Source: Syntrophus sp. (in: bacteria) | Lineage (GTDB): Bacteria; Desulfobacterota; Syntrophorhabdia; Syntrophorhabdales; Syntrophorhabdaceae | Direction of reading: 5' to 3' | NCBI GenBank assembly: GCA_013824645.1 | Contig: PNOF01000012.1 | Span: 1 to 52,716 of the forward strand | Length of the DNA: 52,716 bases | In this document: in pieces, positions 1 through 7,977 of the stretch | Layout: each line of letters begins with the position of its first letter | Position numbering within the stretch: the first letter of the stretch is position 1 | Notes under the pieces: model-generated | What the model was told of the DNA's origin: nothing | Database searches by the model: none | What the model saw: only the letters and a program-made list of their open reading frames with translations | Made by a program: the position numbers and the translations under genes

Positions 1-582
1 CTTCTTGGTCAGCCCTTTCAGCTCTTTGTATTCGGATGGAGTGATTCCGAAGGTGGCCTTTGATATCTCAGCGGTAAGGATCGAATAGTCCCGTTCGTTA
101 TCAATACCTCGCTCTTTCCATTCATCGGTAAGATTCTGGCGAATGGCAATACCCCGTAAACGCTTGTCAATCCAATCTTTTGGGTAACCCTTGAGTTCAT
201 ACAATTCCTTCATCCGATCCTGTGCCAGTTCAGGGTTTTCTATCTCCTGAACCCGTTCATACCCCACTTGTGCCAGCCATTGCTTAAACGGTTCAGCCTT
301 GGGGGATGGAATGGACTGGATAATACGGAACATGCCTTTGGTATTGGCGCAATCGGTAGAATATTTTTTTCCGTCTGATGCTTCTAATTTCAGTTGTACC
401 CAAACTGGCGACAACTGAAGCTTCACAAATTCCCGCTGTTTCACTTTTCCCCAATATTGACGAGGCGTAGGAGAATCAGTCAGCGCCTCTACAACATCTA
501 CAACTGAGAAATACCATTCCTCTTCGTGCCAGATACGGCGAATTGCCTTGCTCTCGAATACTACGATTTTATTGTGTTCCAT
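1..582 (-). CDS. BRO-N domain protein (DinD/antirepressor-like), 3' end outside window
   Basis: An open frame of 194 codons runs from an ATG at 582 to the window edge without a stop, so the C-terminus is missing. A Shine-Dalgarno-like GAGGGG lies just upstream of the ATG. The N-terminus (start MEHNKIVVFESKAIRRIW, then FSVVDVVEALT and a PRQYW-type segment) has the look of the BRO-N domain found in phage antirepressors and in DNA-damage-inducible DinD-like proteins. The later part, rich in Glu and Lys with a GITPSEYKELKGL segment, fits the chromosomal DinD-like subgroup. Members of this family bind DNA or act in damage and phage responses; no exact role can be given. It marks the left end of the accessory island. 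Confidence 0.72.
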   Translation of the reverse strand, partial: MEHNKIVVFESKAIRRIWHEEEWYFSVVDVVEALTDSPTPRQYWGKVKQREFVKLQLSPVWVQLKLEASDGKKYSTDCANTKGMFRIIQSIPSPKAEPFKQWLAQVGYERVQEIENPELAQDRMKELYELKGYPKDWIDKRLRGIAIRQNLTDEWKERGIDNERDYSILTAEISKATFGITPSEYKELKGLTKK

Positions 583-920
583 TCTATCCCCCTCGTTTAC
601 CAGTCTGATTTTATAATTACCCCATGTCCGCACATTGTCTAGCCATGATTTGTGTTCCTCCCTTTGAGCCCCCAAACCGCTAACCGCAGATGAAATTGTT
701 GCGTAAGTTACTGAAGTTACTTACTTCCCTCACGTGCTTTCGCTTTATGTTCACTTTATCTTGTTCCGACATTATCGGAGTGCCTTTTTTCAAGACGCAG
801 ATCTTTACGGTGATGGTACCACGATGGTGATAACAATTTGATCGTTTCAGAAAGGGCACTTACTTCTCAGGGATCACTTTTTTATGGACGTACCCCATCG
901 TCCCATCGTCCCCCTCAAAG
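583..920. other. Intergenic gap between BRO gene and PRTase-phosphorylase gene
   Basis: I see no convincing gene in this stretch of about 340 bases. It holds a small imperfect hairpin (TCCGA-catta-TCGGA at about 765-780) followed on the plus strand by a T run, and at 876-891 the left copy of a 16-bp inverted repeat described separately. A 30-codon minus-strand frame (680-772) exists but lacks a ribosome binding site. Confidence 0.5.
876..916 (+). repeat. Left copy of inverted repeat flanking the three-gene cassette
   Basis: The 16 bases ACTTTTTTATGGACGT at 876-891 are followed by short iterations of an ATCG-TCCC type unit. The same 16 bases occur on the opposite strand at 7059-7074, also followed by ATCG-CACC-like iterations. 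The left copy ends only a few bases from the stop codon of the 1370-codon gene. Exact identity over 16 bases plus the similar degenerate tail suggests two copies of one dispersed element rather than chance. Confidence 0.6.
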
Positions 921-3900
921 TCAAGATAAACTTACAAACCGCAAAAGCTGTAATGCCACTTCCACGGCATTTTCTGACGCCGGTGCTCTCCACTTATCAT
1001 CTTTTTCATGGTCAGCGTGATCTGAAATCCCTCTTATCACCAGTACTCCAATTTGCCTGGCTGTCTCCTCCAAGTCGTCTTCATAATATGCCTGAAGAAA
1101 ACCCCCAGCTTCCATCTCGATTGCCATCACTTTTGAATTAAACTCTTTTAGCCACTTTGTCACTTCTGACGCTGAGTTTGCTATCACCGATTCGCCACTC
1201 CCTATGGGAGCCTTGTGAACCGCAAATTTTTCTCGGTAAGAACCTTCTGATGCGTTAAGAATAGCAGGTTCATTGAACTTTATGAAAAATTTGTTGATTA
1301 GTGGCAGGAGCTTCGCTGGAATTTTGAACGATTCTCCTCGTCTATATGTTTTGTCCAGCGTCTCCTTCTTATTTTCGTAATATATGATTTGATCCGCAAT
1401 AACCACATCGCACAGATTATTTTCAGTGGCAATGCTCCCAGCTATGCCGAGCAAAATAAGTATCTTAGGATTGTACTCTTTTACCATTGCTTGGTATGCG
1501 ATGACGGCCGACCTATTGCCCATCTGCAATTGTTGGGTAAGCACTACGCCTAGCTTCTCCCCAGTTGAAGTCTCGATCGTTCCCGAATAAAATGACCTTC
1601 CTTTCCGCACAACATCATTTTCTGGTTCTACTCCTAACTGCTTCAGAACTGCTCTTGTTTCTGGTGTAACTACAGTAATAATCCCGACGTCTACTAATGG
1701 CTCGTCCTTATTACCACTATCCAGTTCATATCTCTTGACTCTGAAGGTCGACCCGAAAGGCCTTTCCGTATCAATGCTCTCCTCATCTTTCAATCCGAGT
1801 AGGCTTTGTATCTTTCTCGGGAGCTTTTTAAACTCATCCATCAGCTTTTCCTTATCCTCGAGAATGGTAATTATTTCTGATCTGGAAAATCGTCCTCCAT
1901 TCAAGTATATGTTCTCAAGTTGCTCCACTCTATTCCAGAAATATCCAAATTTTATATTGGTGTTATTTTTTCCCGCCACCTTAATTCTATAATCCTCTGA
2001 CAGTTGGGACAAGATGACGATGCGGATATTAATCTTACCAGACAACTCACTAAGAAGCCTGACAGCAAAGCTGATCAACCAATTGTTAGTTCTTCCGCTA
2101 GCACATGCAATAAACATCCCTCTCTCAAAAGGATTCCTTTCATCGGGAATTCTAAGTAAGCTGTCAGCCGTGTCATTAGTTCGGTTAGATTGGGCAATTT
2201 TGGAATTAAACTCATTTATCAGGTTGTCAACCTGATACCATATGTCGCTACACTGGTAATACTCCATTTCGTCAATGTCTATGAATATGCTATGAGCGTA
2301 TCTTTTTATGGGCTCAATCTTGCCGAACTTGTTTACCATTAGTTCTACATTGTCTAATAGCATTTTTGCTCTTAAGTGCAAATTGTCGATTCTGGTTATA
2401 ATGATTTTCAGTAACGGTGGGAAGAAAGCATTGTTGTTCAGCGAACATTCTGCGATAAAATTTTCCAATAGACCAATGATCTCTGAAGTCTTCTTGTCGT
2501 CTTTAAATCTGTTTATTTTGGCCAGAAGATCCTCTAATTCTCCCAGTCTTTTTTGTACGATCTTTTCATTTTTCGTTTGAATGTCAGCTTCCAATGGAGA
2601 AGCAACGTGCCTTAAACATACGTCTAACATTCTTATATATATATTCATAGACAACAGCCAGAGACCTTGCGTTTTAAGGGTTTTCATGAGGTCTTCGTCG
2701 ACAGCAGACTCGTCCCAGTCCAGAGTAGGCGGCCAGAATTCATTCCACAGGTTTCGATAGATAGTATTCTCAAATTCGTTTTCCACTTGTCTGATGAGAA
2801 CCTGAGGGGCTTTATCATAAAACCAAAAGAATTTTGTTAGTCCACTATTGATAGCAGTGAAGAAAACTCCGCCCATGCGAATATAACCTGATAGCATGAG
2901 ATACTCTGAGGGTCGGTTGATTCCATTATTGAGCATTGATCTATAGTATGGCCATTTCCTGAAGAATATGTTTATTTCTGCGGCTAAGGATTGCGCCGTC
3001 TCCACTGGGGCTATACTAGCAGTAAGCTTGACAAGATCTTGTTCAACAACCTGCGGTCGTTTTCCTTCTCTGGCGTTCTTAAGGAGATGACCAAGTATCG
3101 TTCCAATATTGTCAGCCTTCCCTTCAATTGTCCTATCAAGCACCACGTTAGGTTTCTTGTTAAGTGCATAATTCTTACGGTTTTTTCCATACTTTAGAAT
3201 ATGTTTTTGGAGTAAAACGTTTGTAAGCCAGTACGAGTTCTCATTTGGATCAAGCCAGGGTTTCGTTGGAATCTTTTCACCTGGCTGGAGTTCATGCATA
3301 ATTACTATGGGACCATGCAAATAAGAGCTAATACTGGCAACTGATTTTATGTGGGCGTTCTTTGACTTGACACCTTCTTCGTTTGGAAAGTTAGAAAGAA
3401 CTGGAGACAAAAACTTGGTCTGAATGCCTATCTTAATCAAGAGAACGATTAACTTTTCCACCCAAAGATGCGGCAGTTCTTCTCTGCTCAAAGCTTTTGA
3501 AAAACTCTCAATTGCCACAGCGCATAATCTTTCTTCTTTCTCCCCAAACTGAACATCTTCCCCGTGTCTAAACGCTCTGTATACAACCCCTTTATTCTCG
3601 ACAATTATGGGAACGACAATACCAGCATCTATTGCTTTGTCCAAAAAAAGGGAGATAATCTTCAACGGGTTATAATCGGAACAACCTTCGATCAAACTCT
3701 TCAGGAAGACCGGAGTGTAGCCTTCATTAAGCCTGTCCAATATTTGTTGATATTGAGGCTGTTTGAAGACGTTCTTGCCGAACCTCAAGACCAATTTTCT
3801 TGCCACTAGTTCTTTTCCGTAATATAGGTCTAAGAATGGCTCTATCAGAGCAGCCTCAATGCTTCCCAAATCCCTGGGCGCTATGGAAGGAGTGAACAGT

Positions 3901-5033
3901 ACGCCTTCCTTAACGTCCAGAACCCGTTCACGCACCTTCTCCTCCATGACAAAACCAGGTAGAATGGCTGCCTTAGAATGAATTCCATTGTAAAGGGCGG
4001 GAATAACTGATTCGCTGAACAAGTAATTCATTGCCTTTATGTCGTGATTAAGTTCAATCTCATTTTTTGATAGACTGGATATTGACTGCACCCAGAACCT
4101 CGCCAGATGTGTGGAAAGAGCATATTGAATAAGTCTCAATTTAGAAGTTGACGATATGAATGCCTCTCGAATTTCTTGTATATTAAACTGAAGCGTTTCC
4201 GCTATTTTAGAAAAGAGGCGATCTGTCGTTTTTGTAAACAGCGGGTTCAAAATTATCATGGGAACGATCTTTATCGAGAAGATAACTTTCGATTTGACAA
4301 ATTTCCGGCCATATATCCTAACTTTTAGTATGGAGAAATCGGAAATATTCGTTCCTATTTCATTATCAAAGGCTACTCTCGCCGCTTTGTTGGGAGTCAA
4401 AGTAAGGGTAAATACATCATTATTATCTTGGAGTGTAGATGTTACTTCATCTGACTCCCAGTCTGAGAAAGAAATTATCTCACTAAAATCTCTGTCCAAA
4501 AGTTGGATACCCTTAAAGTATGGAAAATCGACGTCATAGGGTCTTGGCAAGACAGACAGCGCATTAACTATGTCTGAACAAGCTCGTATGCATTCAGCGT
4601 TATCCATGATCGTATATGGCGGCACTAAATAACTTTTTCCAGCATCATCTTCTAGCAACTCGGCTTTAAACCAATCTTTATTTACACATAGAACATATGC
4701 CCTTATTTTTTTGACTCCATTTTCCTTAAGACGGTTAATCGTTCTGTATAACGTAGTCCCTGACACGATTGCATCATCGACAATAACCACGTCCTTCCCT
4801 CGAAGCCATTGGGCATCCATATCCAACGTTCGATCGGTTGTAACATAGCCATCTAAGCTAACCAGACGCAACTCGTCAAGGCAGCTTATAAGACAAGCAG
4901 CTTTACGCGCCATCAATATATAAACATCTGCTTTAGTGGCCGACAGTCTTTTACCAAACTCAATGATCTCGGTTGAAATCTTGGAGTCAAACTGCTCAAG
5001 AAAAACTTGGTCTATCGGTTTGTTGTTGGCCAT
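921..5033 (-). CDS. Phosphoribosyltransferase / nucleoside phosphorylase two-domain protein (putative conflict-system effector)
   Basis: A 1370-residue protein. The N-terminus carries a type I phosphoribosyltransferase signature with the PRPP-binding loop VVIVDDAIVSGTTL at residues 82-95. The last ~260 residues (from about 1112) form a purine-nucleoside-phosphorylase / MTA-SAH-nucleosidase-type domain: GIAGS at about 1196-1200, AIEMEA at 1304-1309 and RGISDHAD at 1334-1341, which match the ribose-binding Glu and catalytic Asp regions of that superfamily. The ~900 residues between are mostly predicted helical and not recognised. ATG is preceded by AGGGGAA. It is the last of three same-strand genes, 53 bases after the 371-codon gene. 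Both enzyme folds act on N-glycosidic bonds of nucleotides, so a nucleotide-altering effector or sensor is a reasonable inference. Phosphorylase-superfamily domains are known as effector-associated modules in bacterial conflict proteins. Function is unproven. Confidence 0.75.
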   Translation of the reverse strand: MANNKPIDQVFLEQFDSKISTEIIEFGKRLSATKADVYILMARKAACLISCLDELRLVSLDGYVTTDRTLDMDAQWLRGKDVVIVDDAIVSGTTLYRTINRLKENGVKKIRAYVLCVNKDWFKAELLEDDAGKSYLVPPYTIMDNAECIRACSDIVNALSVLPRPYDVDFPYFKGIQLLDRDFSEIISFSDWESDEVTSTLQDNNDVFTLTLTPNKAARVAFDNEIGTNISDFSILKVRIYGRKFVKSKVIFSIKIVPMIILNPLFTKTTDRLFSKIAETLQFNIQEIREAFISSTSKLRLIQYALSTHLARFWVQSISSLSKNEIELNHDIKAMNYLFSESVIPALYNGIHSKAAILPGFVMEEKVRERVLDVKEGVLFTPSIAPRDLGSIEAALIEPFLDLYYGKELVARKLVLRFGKNVFKQPQYQQILDRLNEGYTPVFLKSLIEGCSDYNPLKIISLFLDKAIDAGIVVPIIVENKGVVYRAFRHGEDVQFGEKEERLCAVAIESFSKALSREELPHLWVEKLIVLLIKIGIQTKFLSPVLSNFPNEEGVKSKNAHIKSVASISSYLHGPIVIMHELQPGEKIPTKPWLDPNENSYWLTNVLLQKHILKYGKNRKNYALNKKPNVVLDRTIEGKADNIGTILGHLLKNAREGKRPQVVEQDLVKLTASIAPVETAQSLAAEINIFFRKWPYYRSMLNNGINRPSEYLMLSGYIRMGGVFFTAINSGLTKFFWFYDKAPQVLIRQVENEFENTIYRNLWNEFWPPTLDWDESAVDEDLMKTLKTQGLWLLSMNIYIRMLDVCLRHVASPLEADIQTKNEKIVQKRLGELEDLLAKINRFKDDKKTSEIIGLLENFIAECSLNNNAFFPPLLKIIITRIDNLHLRAKMLLDNVELMVNKFGKIEPIKRYAHSIFIDIDEMEYYQCSDIWYQVDNLINEFNSKIAQSNRTNDTADSLLRIPDERNPFERGMFIACASGRTNNWLISFAVRLLSELSGKINIRIVILSQLSEDYRIKVAGKNNTNIKFGYFWNRVEQLENIYLNGGRFSRSEIITILEDKEKLMDEFKKLPRKIQSLLGLKDEESIDTERPFGSTFRVKRYELDSGNKDEPLVDVGIITVVTPETRAVLKQLGVEPENDVVRKGRSFYSGTIETSTGEKLGVVLTQQLQMGNRSAVIAYQAMVKEYNPKILILLGIAGSIATENNLCDVVIADQIIYYENKKETLDKTYRRGESFKIPAKLLPLINKFFIKFNEPAILNASEGSYREKFAVHKAPIGSGESVIANSASEVTKWLKEFNSKVMAIEMEAGGFLQAYYEDDLEETARQIGVLVIRGISDHADHEKDDKWRAPASENAVEVALQLLRFVSLS

Positions 5034-5086
5034 GTGATTTCCCCTGTAGGGATGTCCCGAAGTTCAAAGACATTCCCATGGTTCAC

Positions 5087-6202
5087 CTATCCTTCTTCAA
5101 TGTCCTGAAGAAGGATATAATTCCTCTCCCGTGTACCTTTGATAACTACAGTTGTATCCCACAGTGGTTTTACAATATCGTTCATCATACCCTCTGGGAC
5201 CTTTACTTGATGGGTAGTATTCTTATTCTCTTCGTCGACAATCTTAATGTGCCCGCTGTCTCTGTGAGTAGCGTCAGCAAATTTCAACACACCTCGAACC
5301 GTTACCATCTCCGCCTGCGGTGCAAACTTCGGCTCAGGAGCGATTATCTTGGTCTTAGGCCGAATGATTTCAACAAACCTCTCATGCCCTTCGTGAATCG
5401 AAGTGAATCCGACAACCTTGACGTTATCCCCATCTGGAGCCAATCGCTTGGCCAACTGTACAAAATTCATTCTGTATGCGGGATCAGGAATTCGTGATTC
5501 GATTGCAGGGAAATCAGCTTTGTTGACAAGGCCCATAAGAGTCATGAATTCGTCAACAATTTCATACGTATCCGCAAAACCAGGTAATTTAGGCTGGTTG
5601 GACGGATGACCCAGTTTCAATGTAACTGCAAAACTTGCCGCACGAGGAACAGAAAGAAAGAGTTCATAGTCATCCTTTATAAGTCGGGAGGGACGACCCT
5701 TTTCTCGGAAAGGCTTACTCTGACGGCGTTCAGCGATTCTATATATGATTTTTGAAGCATCATCAACCCGTTGAAGAAATTCATTACTATGAACAACACC
5801 AAAACCCACTCCTTGGCCAGCCAAGCTCATCTGTAGTTCGTCCTCGGACAGGATTATCCCACGCAGTTGGAGATGTCGACGGAAATGGACCTGTTCGAAT
5901 AAGTCCCGAAGTTCTTCGGCTATCTGCAAAGGTGGGTCATGGGCGAGAGCCTTACTGATCAACCTTTCTGCGGTACGCGGATCGTTACAATCGAGAGCAA
6001 GTGTGGCAGCACTTCGGTGGAGAATGGAATAATTCGGCTCAGTGTACGACAATTTCTCAATTGCCTCAATTGCTGCGATCTCAAGCTGAAGCGATTCCGC
6101 GAACAGATGTTCGGCCGTCTCATGTTCTCCACGCATACGTGCCAAGAGGGCAAGCTCAGCCCGGTCCATGGACTCATTATGGAGTTCGTTCGCATCCTTC
6201 AT
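5087..6202 (-). CDS. TPR-like hypothetical protein of the three-gene cassette
   Basis: A 371-residue protein I cannot assign to a named family. Residues 1 to about 110 look like a degenerate tetratricopeptide or helical-hairpin repeat (alternating Ala/Leu-rich helices such as AELALLARMRGEHETAEHL), often a protein-protein adaptor. The C-terminal ~75 residues (VTVRGVLKFADAT, then IKIVDEENK and VIKGTRERNYILLQDI) look like a small beta-rich domain. No signal peptide or membrane segment is visible, so it is cytoplasmic. Its ATG overlaps the stop of the 172-codon gene by four bases (ATGA), and a GAGG motif lies upstream, so translation is probably coupled. Context implies a partner of the PRTase-phosphorylase protein. 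Confidence 0.6.
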   Translation of the reverse strand: MKDANELHNESMDRAELALLARMRGEHETAEHLFAESLQLEIAAIEAIEKLSYTEPNYSILHRSAATLALDCNDPRTAERLISKALAHDPPLQIAEELRDLFEQVHFRRHLQLRGIILSEDELQMSLAGQGVGFGVVHSNEFLQRVDDASKIIYRIAERRQSKPFREKGRPSRLIKDDYELFLSVPRAASFAVTLKLGHPSNQPKLPGFADTYEIVDEFMTLMGLVNKADFPAIESRIPDPAYRMNFVQLAKRLAPDGDNVKVVGFTSIHEGHERFVEIIRPKTKIIAPEPKFAPQAEMVTVRGVLKFADATHRDSGHIKIVDEENKNTTHQVKVPEGMMNDIVKPLWDTTVVIKGTRERNYILLQDIEEG

Positions 6203-6717
6203 CTTTGCCTCACTTCAGCAAGTGGCTGGCCAAACTCAACCACAACAACATAGGCGGGCAACCTCGTTTCATCGGACACCTCCGTTTGTGTCAGCTTCTC
6301 ACGAACACGAGCCTTTAATACTTTCTGGTTTCCATTTCTGATTCCGGAAACCTCTAGCCTAGCTTTGTTCTGGAAAGGCATATCCGTCTCGTCTCCAAGC
6401 CAATAGTCGAAGCCCGTTCCTTTTCGTGAACGTTGTATCACTGTAAAACCAATCAAACGTTTCATTAGTAGGACTGCTATCCCAACCGCTCCATGCTCCG
6501 TAGCAACCTCAGGATCATGGAGACATCTTTCCATCTGATCCGTGACATCGGGCCAGTGGAGAAAATACTCTATCGAATGTATTCCCTGCACAGAAATCTC
6601 TTTACCCTTTACGTGCCCTTGAGACTCTAAACACACTGCTCCTGCTTCGGCCAGATACCGCCCGAATGCTGGCGAAATAGCAGGCAATCCGTTTGCTAAA
6701 TCACCGAGGTCTAGCAT
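6199..6717 (-). CDS. Hypothetical protein, first gene of the three-gene cassette (possible nuclease-like fold)
   Basis: A 172-residue soluble protein with no family I can name. The ATG is preceded by CTGGAG. The centre has GTGFDYWLGDE (D104) followed by RLEVSGI (E122, S124). This D...E-x-S spacing is reminiscent of divergent PD-(D/E)xK nuclease-like cores, but the match is loose and unproven. The C-terminus has a hydrophobic strand (AYVVVVEFGQP). It overlaps the next gene by four bases, so the two are almost certainly cotranslated. Without a structure prediction it should be called hypothetical. Confidence 0.6.
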   Translation of the reverse strand: MLDLGDLANGLPAISPAFGRYLAEAGAVCLESQGHVKGKEISVQGIHSIEYFLHWPDVTDQMERCLHDPEVATEHGAVGIAVLLMKRLIGFTVIQRSRKGTGFDYWLGDETDMPFQNKARLEVSGIRNGNQKVLKARVREKLTQTEVSDETRLPAYVVVVEFGQPLAEVRQR

Positions 6718-7105
6718 ATATTATCTCCAGGCAAACAAATGGAATCAGGTCTTGTATTAACACATTTTTTGCAAAACTCACAATAACAATAGGTTGCAGT
6801 ATTGAAGTCTGGTGGTTTTGCCGATACCCGTAGGTCACTACTCCCCCTTACAAATAATGCGTTTTATGCCCTCTTCTGACCTAGCATGTTGAATTGTGTC
6901 TTATTCTGTCACTTTTAACAAATATTTTCAATTCTTTTTCCTCATATTTTTGAATTGAGAATTCAAGATAAACTAAATTGAAGGGACGATGGAGGATGCG
7001 ATGGATGGGTGCGATTGGGATGATGGGGACGCACATAAGAAAGGGGGGTGCGATAGGGACGTCCATAAAAAAGTAAATAGCTAAGGATACGTTCACTATT
7101 GTCCC
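6718..7105. other. AT-rich intergenic stretch with repeat tract
   Basis: The first ~240 bases are AT-rich and must hold the promoter of the three-gene cassette; no clear -35/-10 pair stands out. Bases ~6985-7075 are a low-complexity tract of repeated GATGG/GCGAT/GGGAC words ending in the right-hand copy of the 16-bp inverted repeat. A 71-codon frame here is made of this tract and has biased, unnatural composition, so I do not call it a gene. Confidence 0.5.
6984..7105 (-). repeat. Right copy of inverted repeat with degenerate tandem tract, abutting the MNT gene stop
   Basis: On the minus strand the sequence starts with GGGACAATAGTGAACG immediately after the stop of the nucleotidyltransferase gene, continues to ACTTTTTTATGGACGT (7074 to 7059), reaches GTCCC and then runs into degenerate ATCG-CACCC iterations. 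The segment from GGGAC to GTCCC is about 50 bases with complementary pentamer ends. It resembles short palindromic elements mobilised by REP-associated tyrosine transposases; that link is from memory and unverified. No transposase gene is in the window. Confidence 0.5.
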
Positions 7106-7396
7106 TCATAACGGTTGAGCCTCACTGAGCACGCGTTCACGCATACGAGCTTTTATTCCTTTGTCGCTCACTACATCAACCTTACATCCAAGAAGATTCT
7201 CCAAATCGAGTAGGAGCGATGCATGATCGAGAAGACTTCTACCAGGCTCCATTTTAACAAGAAAGTCCATATCGCTTTTTTCGTCGAAATCGCCACGTGC
7301 AATAGATCCGAAGATTCTTACGTGCCGTGCGCCGTGCCGCTTCGCTGTAGCCAGTATCTCAACTCTTTTTTCTTTCAATAAATTTGCAAGATCCAT
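7106..7396 (-). CDS. MNT-type minimal nucleotidyltransferase (MntA antitoxin-like), apparently orphan
   Basis: A 96-residue protein with the nucleotidyltransferase signature GS at 30-31 and SDMD at 41-44 (GSIARGDFDEKSDMDFLV), typical of the MNT family. Members paired with HepT (HEPN) toxins AMPylate the toxin and so neutralise it. Full length for the family. No HepT-like frame lies downstream (the expected place on the minus strand): the stop codon is followed within a base or two by the repeat element described separately. None lies directly upstream either. It could be a remnant whose toxin was lost, or act alone. ATG has only a weak AAAGG upstream. Confidence 0.85.
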   Translation of the reverse strand: MDLANLLKEKRVEILATAKRHGARHVRIFGSIARGDFDEKSDMDFLVKMEPGRSLLDHASLLLDLENLLGCKVDVVSDKGIKARMRERVLSEAQPL

Positions 7397-7520
7397 ACTT
7401 ATTGCCTTTTATATTAAATAGTCCTTCTGATGCACTTTACACGCCGACAACCCTGATACACAATATGTTCTTATTACTTCGGCAAGTAACGACCTAGACT
7501 TCGCCGTTTCAAAGCGCTGG

Positions 7521-7540
7521 ATTCCCGCCTGCGCGGGAAT
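7521..7540. repeat. REP-like palindromic hairpin
   Basis: ATTCCCGC and GCGGGAAT form a perfect 8-bp stem with a 4-base loop. The surrounding GGATTCCCGC...GCGGGAATGAC pattern is a widely dispersed intergenic repeat type in many bacterial genomes. One copy is seen in this window. Confidence 0.7.
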
Positions 7541-7694
7541 GACAACTAATTCATGCGTTTTATTGCCGGTGTAATAACAAAAGCTATCATTAAATATTAT
7601 TTTGTCACTTTGACCGTGTTTTTACAACTCTTTTTCCCGAAATTATGAAGCTGTCATAAAATTATATCAAGTCGTTGTCAAATAGCTACAACCA

Positions 7695-7899
7695 CACATC
7701 AAGAATGCCGTTTCTGTAGCGGACATCGAGGACACCTTGGGACCCTGCCGGTTAGCTGTAATCTGCCAGCGGCCAGGCCGCGTCTTTGGCCAATTTGTGC
7801 TGTCTGAGCCCAGGGCGAGTTCACAAATTGAATGGAAGCCAACCGATGCAAGGGTAAGGTGCCCGGAGTGGGAGTGAAAGAAATGGTATTCTTGATGTG
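7695..7899. mobile_element. MITE-like element with 21-bp imperfect terminal inverted repeats
   Basis: The 21 bases at 7695-7715 match the reverse complement of 7879-7899 at 19 of 21 positions (core CACATCAAGAAT). The enclosed ~160 bases are more GC-rich than the flanks and contain an internal palindrome, CAATTTGTG at 7791-7799 pairing with CACAAATTG at 7822-7830. There is no coding capacity. Length, ends and internal structure fit a non-autonomous transposable element. No target duplication was confirmed. Confidence 0.5.
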
Positions 7900-7923
7900 C
7901 AACATTGAATGCAACTTGGTATT

Positions 7924-7948
7924 AAGAAACACAAACATGTTGTTTCTT
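7924..7948 (-). terminator. Stem-loop downstream of the Hdr/Etf operon (possible terminator)
   Basis: AAGAAACA at 7924-7931 and TGTTTCTT at 7941-7948 form a perfect 8-bp stem with a 9-base loop, about 30 bases after the last stop codon of the operon. The stem is AT-rich and has no long U tract on the minus strand, so intrinsic termination is only a possibility. Confidence 0.3.
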
Positions 7949-7977
7949 TTATGACCGAGGCCACACTATAACAGAGA

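Larger units (their letters stand above)
7397..7977. other. Repeat-rich intergenic region upstream of MNT gene
   Basis: About 580 bases without a credible gene. It contains a perfect REP-like hairpin (7521-7540), a ~205-bp segment with imperfect terminal inverted repeats (7695-7899), and an AT-rich stem-loop (7924-7948) just past the end of the Hdr operon. A 79-codon minus frame (7699-7938) lies over the MITE-like segment and has atypical composition; I treat it as spurious. Confidence 0.55.

Noticed and set aside
680-772. 30-codon minus-strand frame upstream of the BRO gene
   Set aside because: Too short to judge, no Shine-Dalgarno sequence, no known small-protein match.
6881-7096. 71-codon minus-strand frame
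   Set aside because: Composed largely of the low-complexity repeat tract and AT-rich flank; residue composition is not that of a real protein and no HepT motif is present.
7699-7938. 79-codon minus-strand frame
   Set aside because: Covers the MITE-like element; no ribosome binding site and odd composition.
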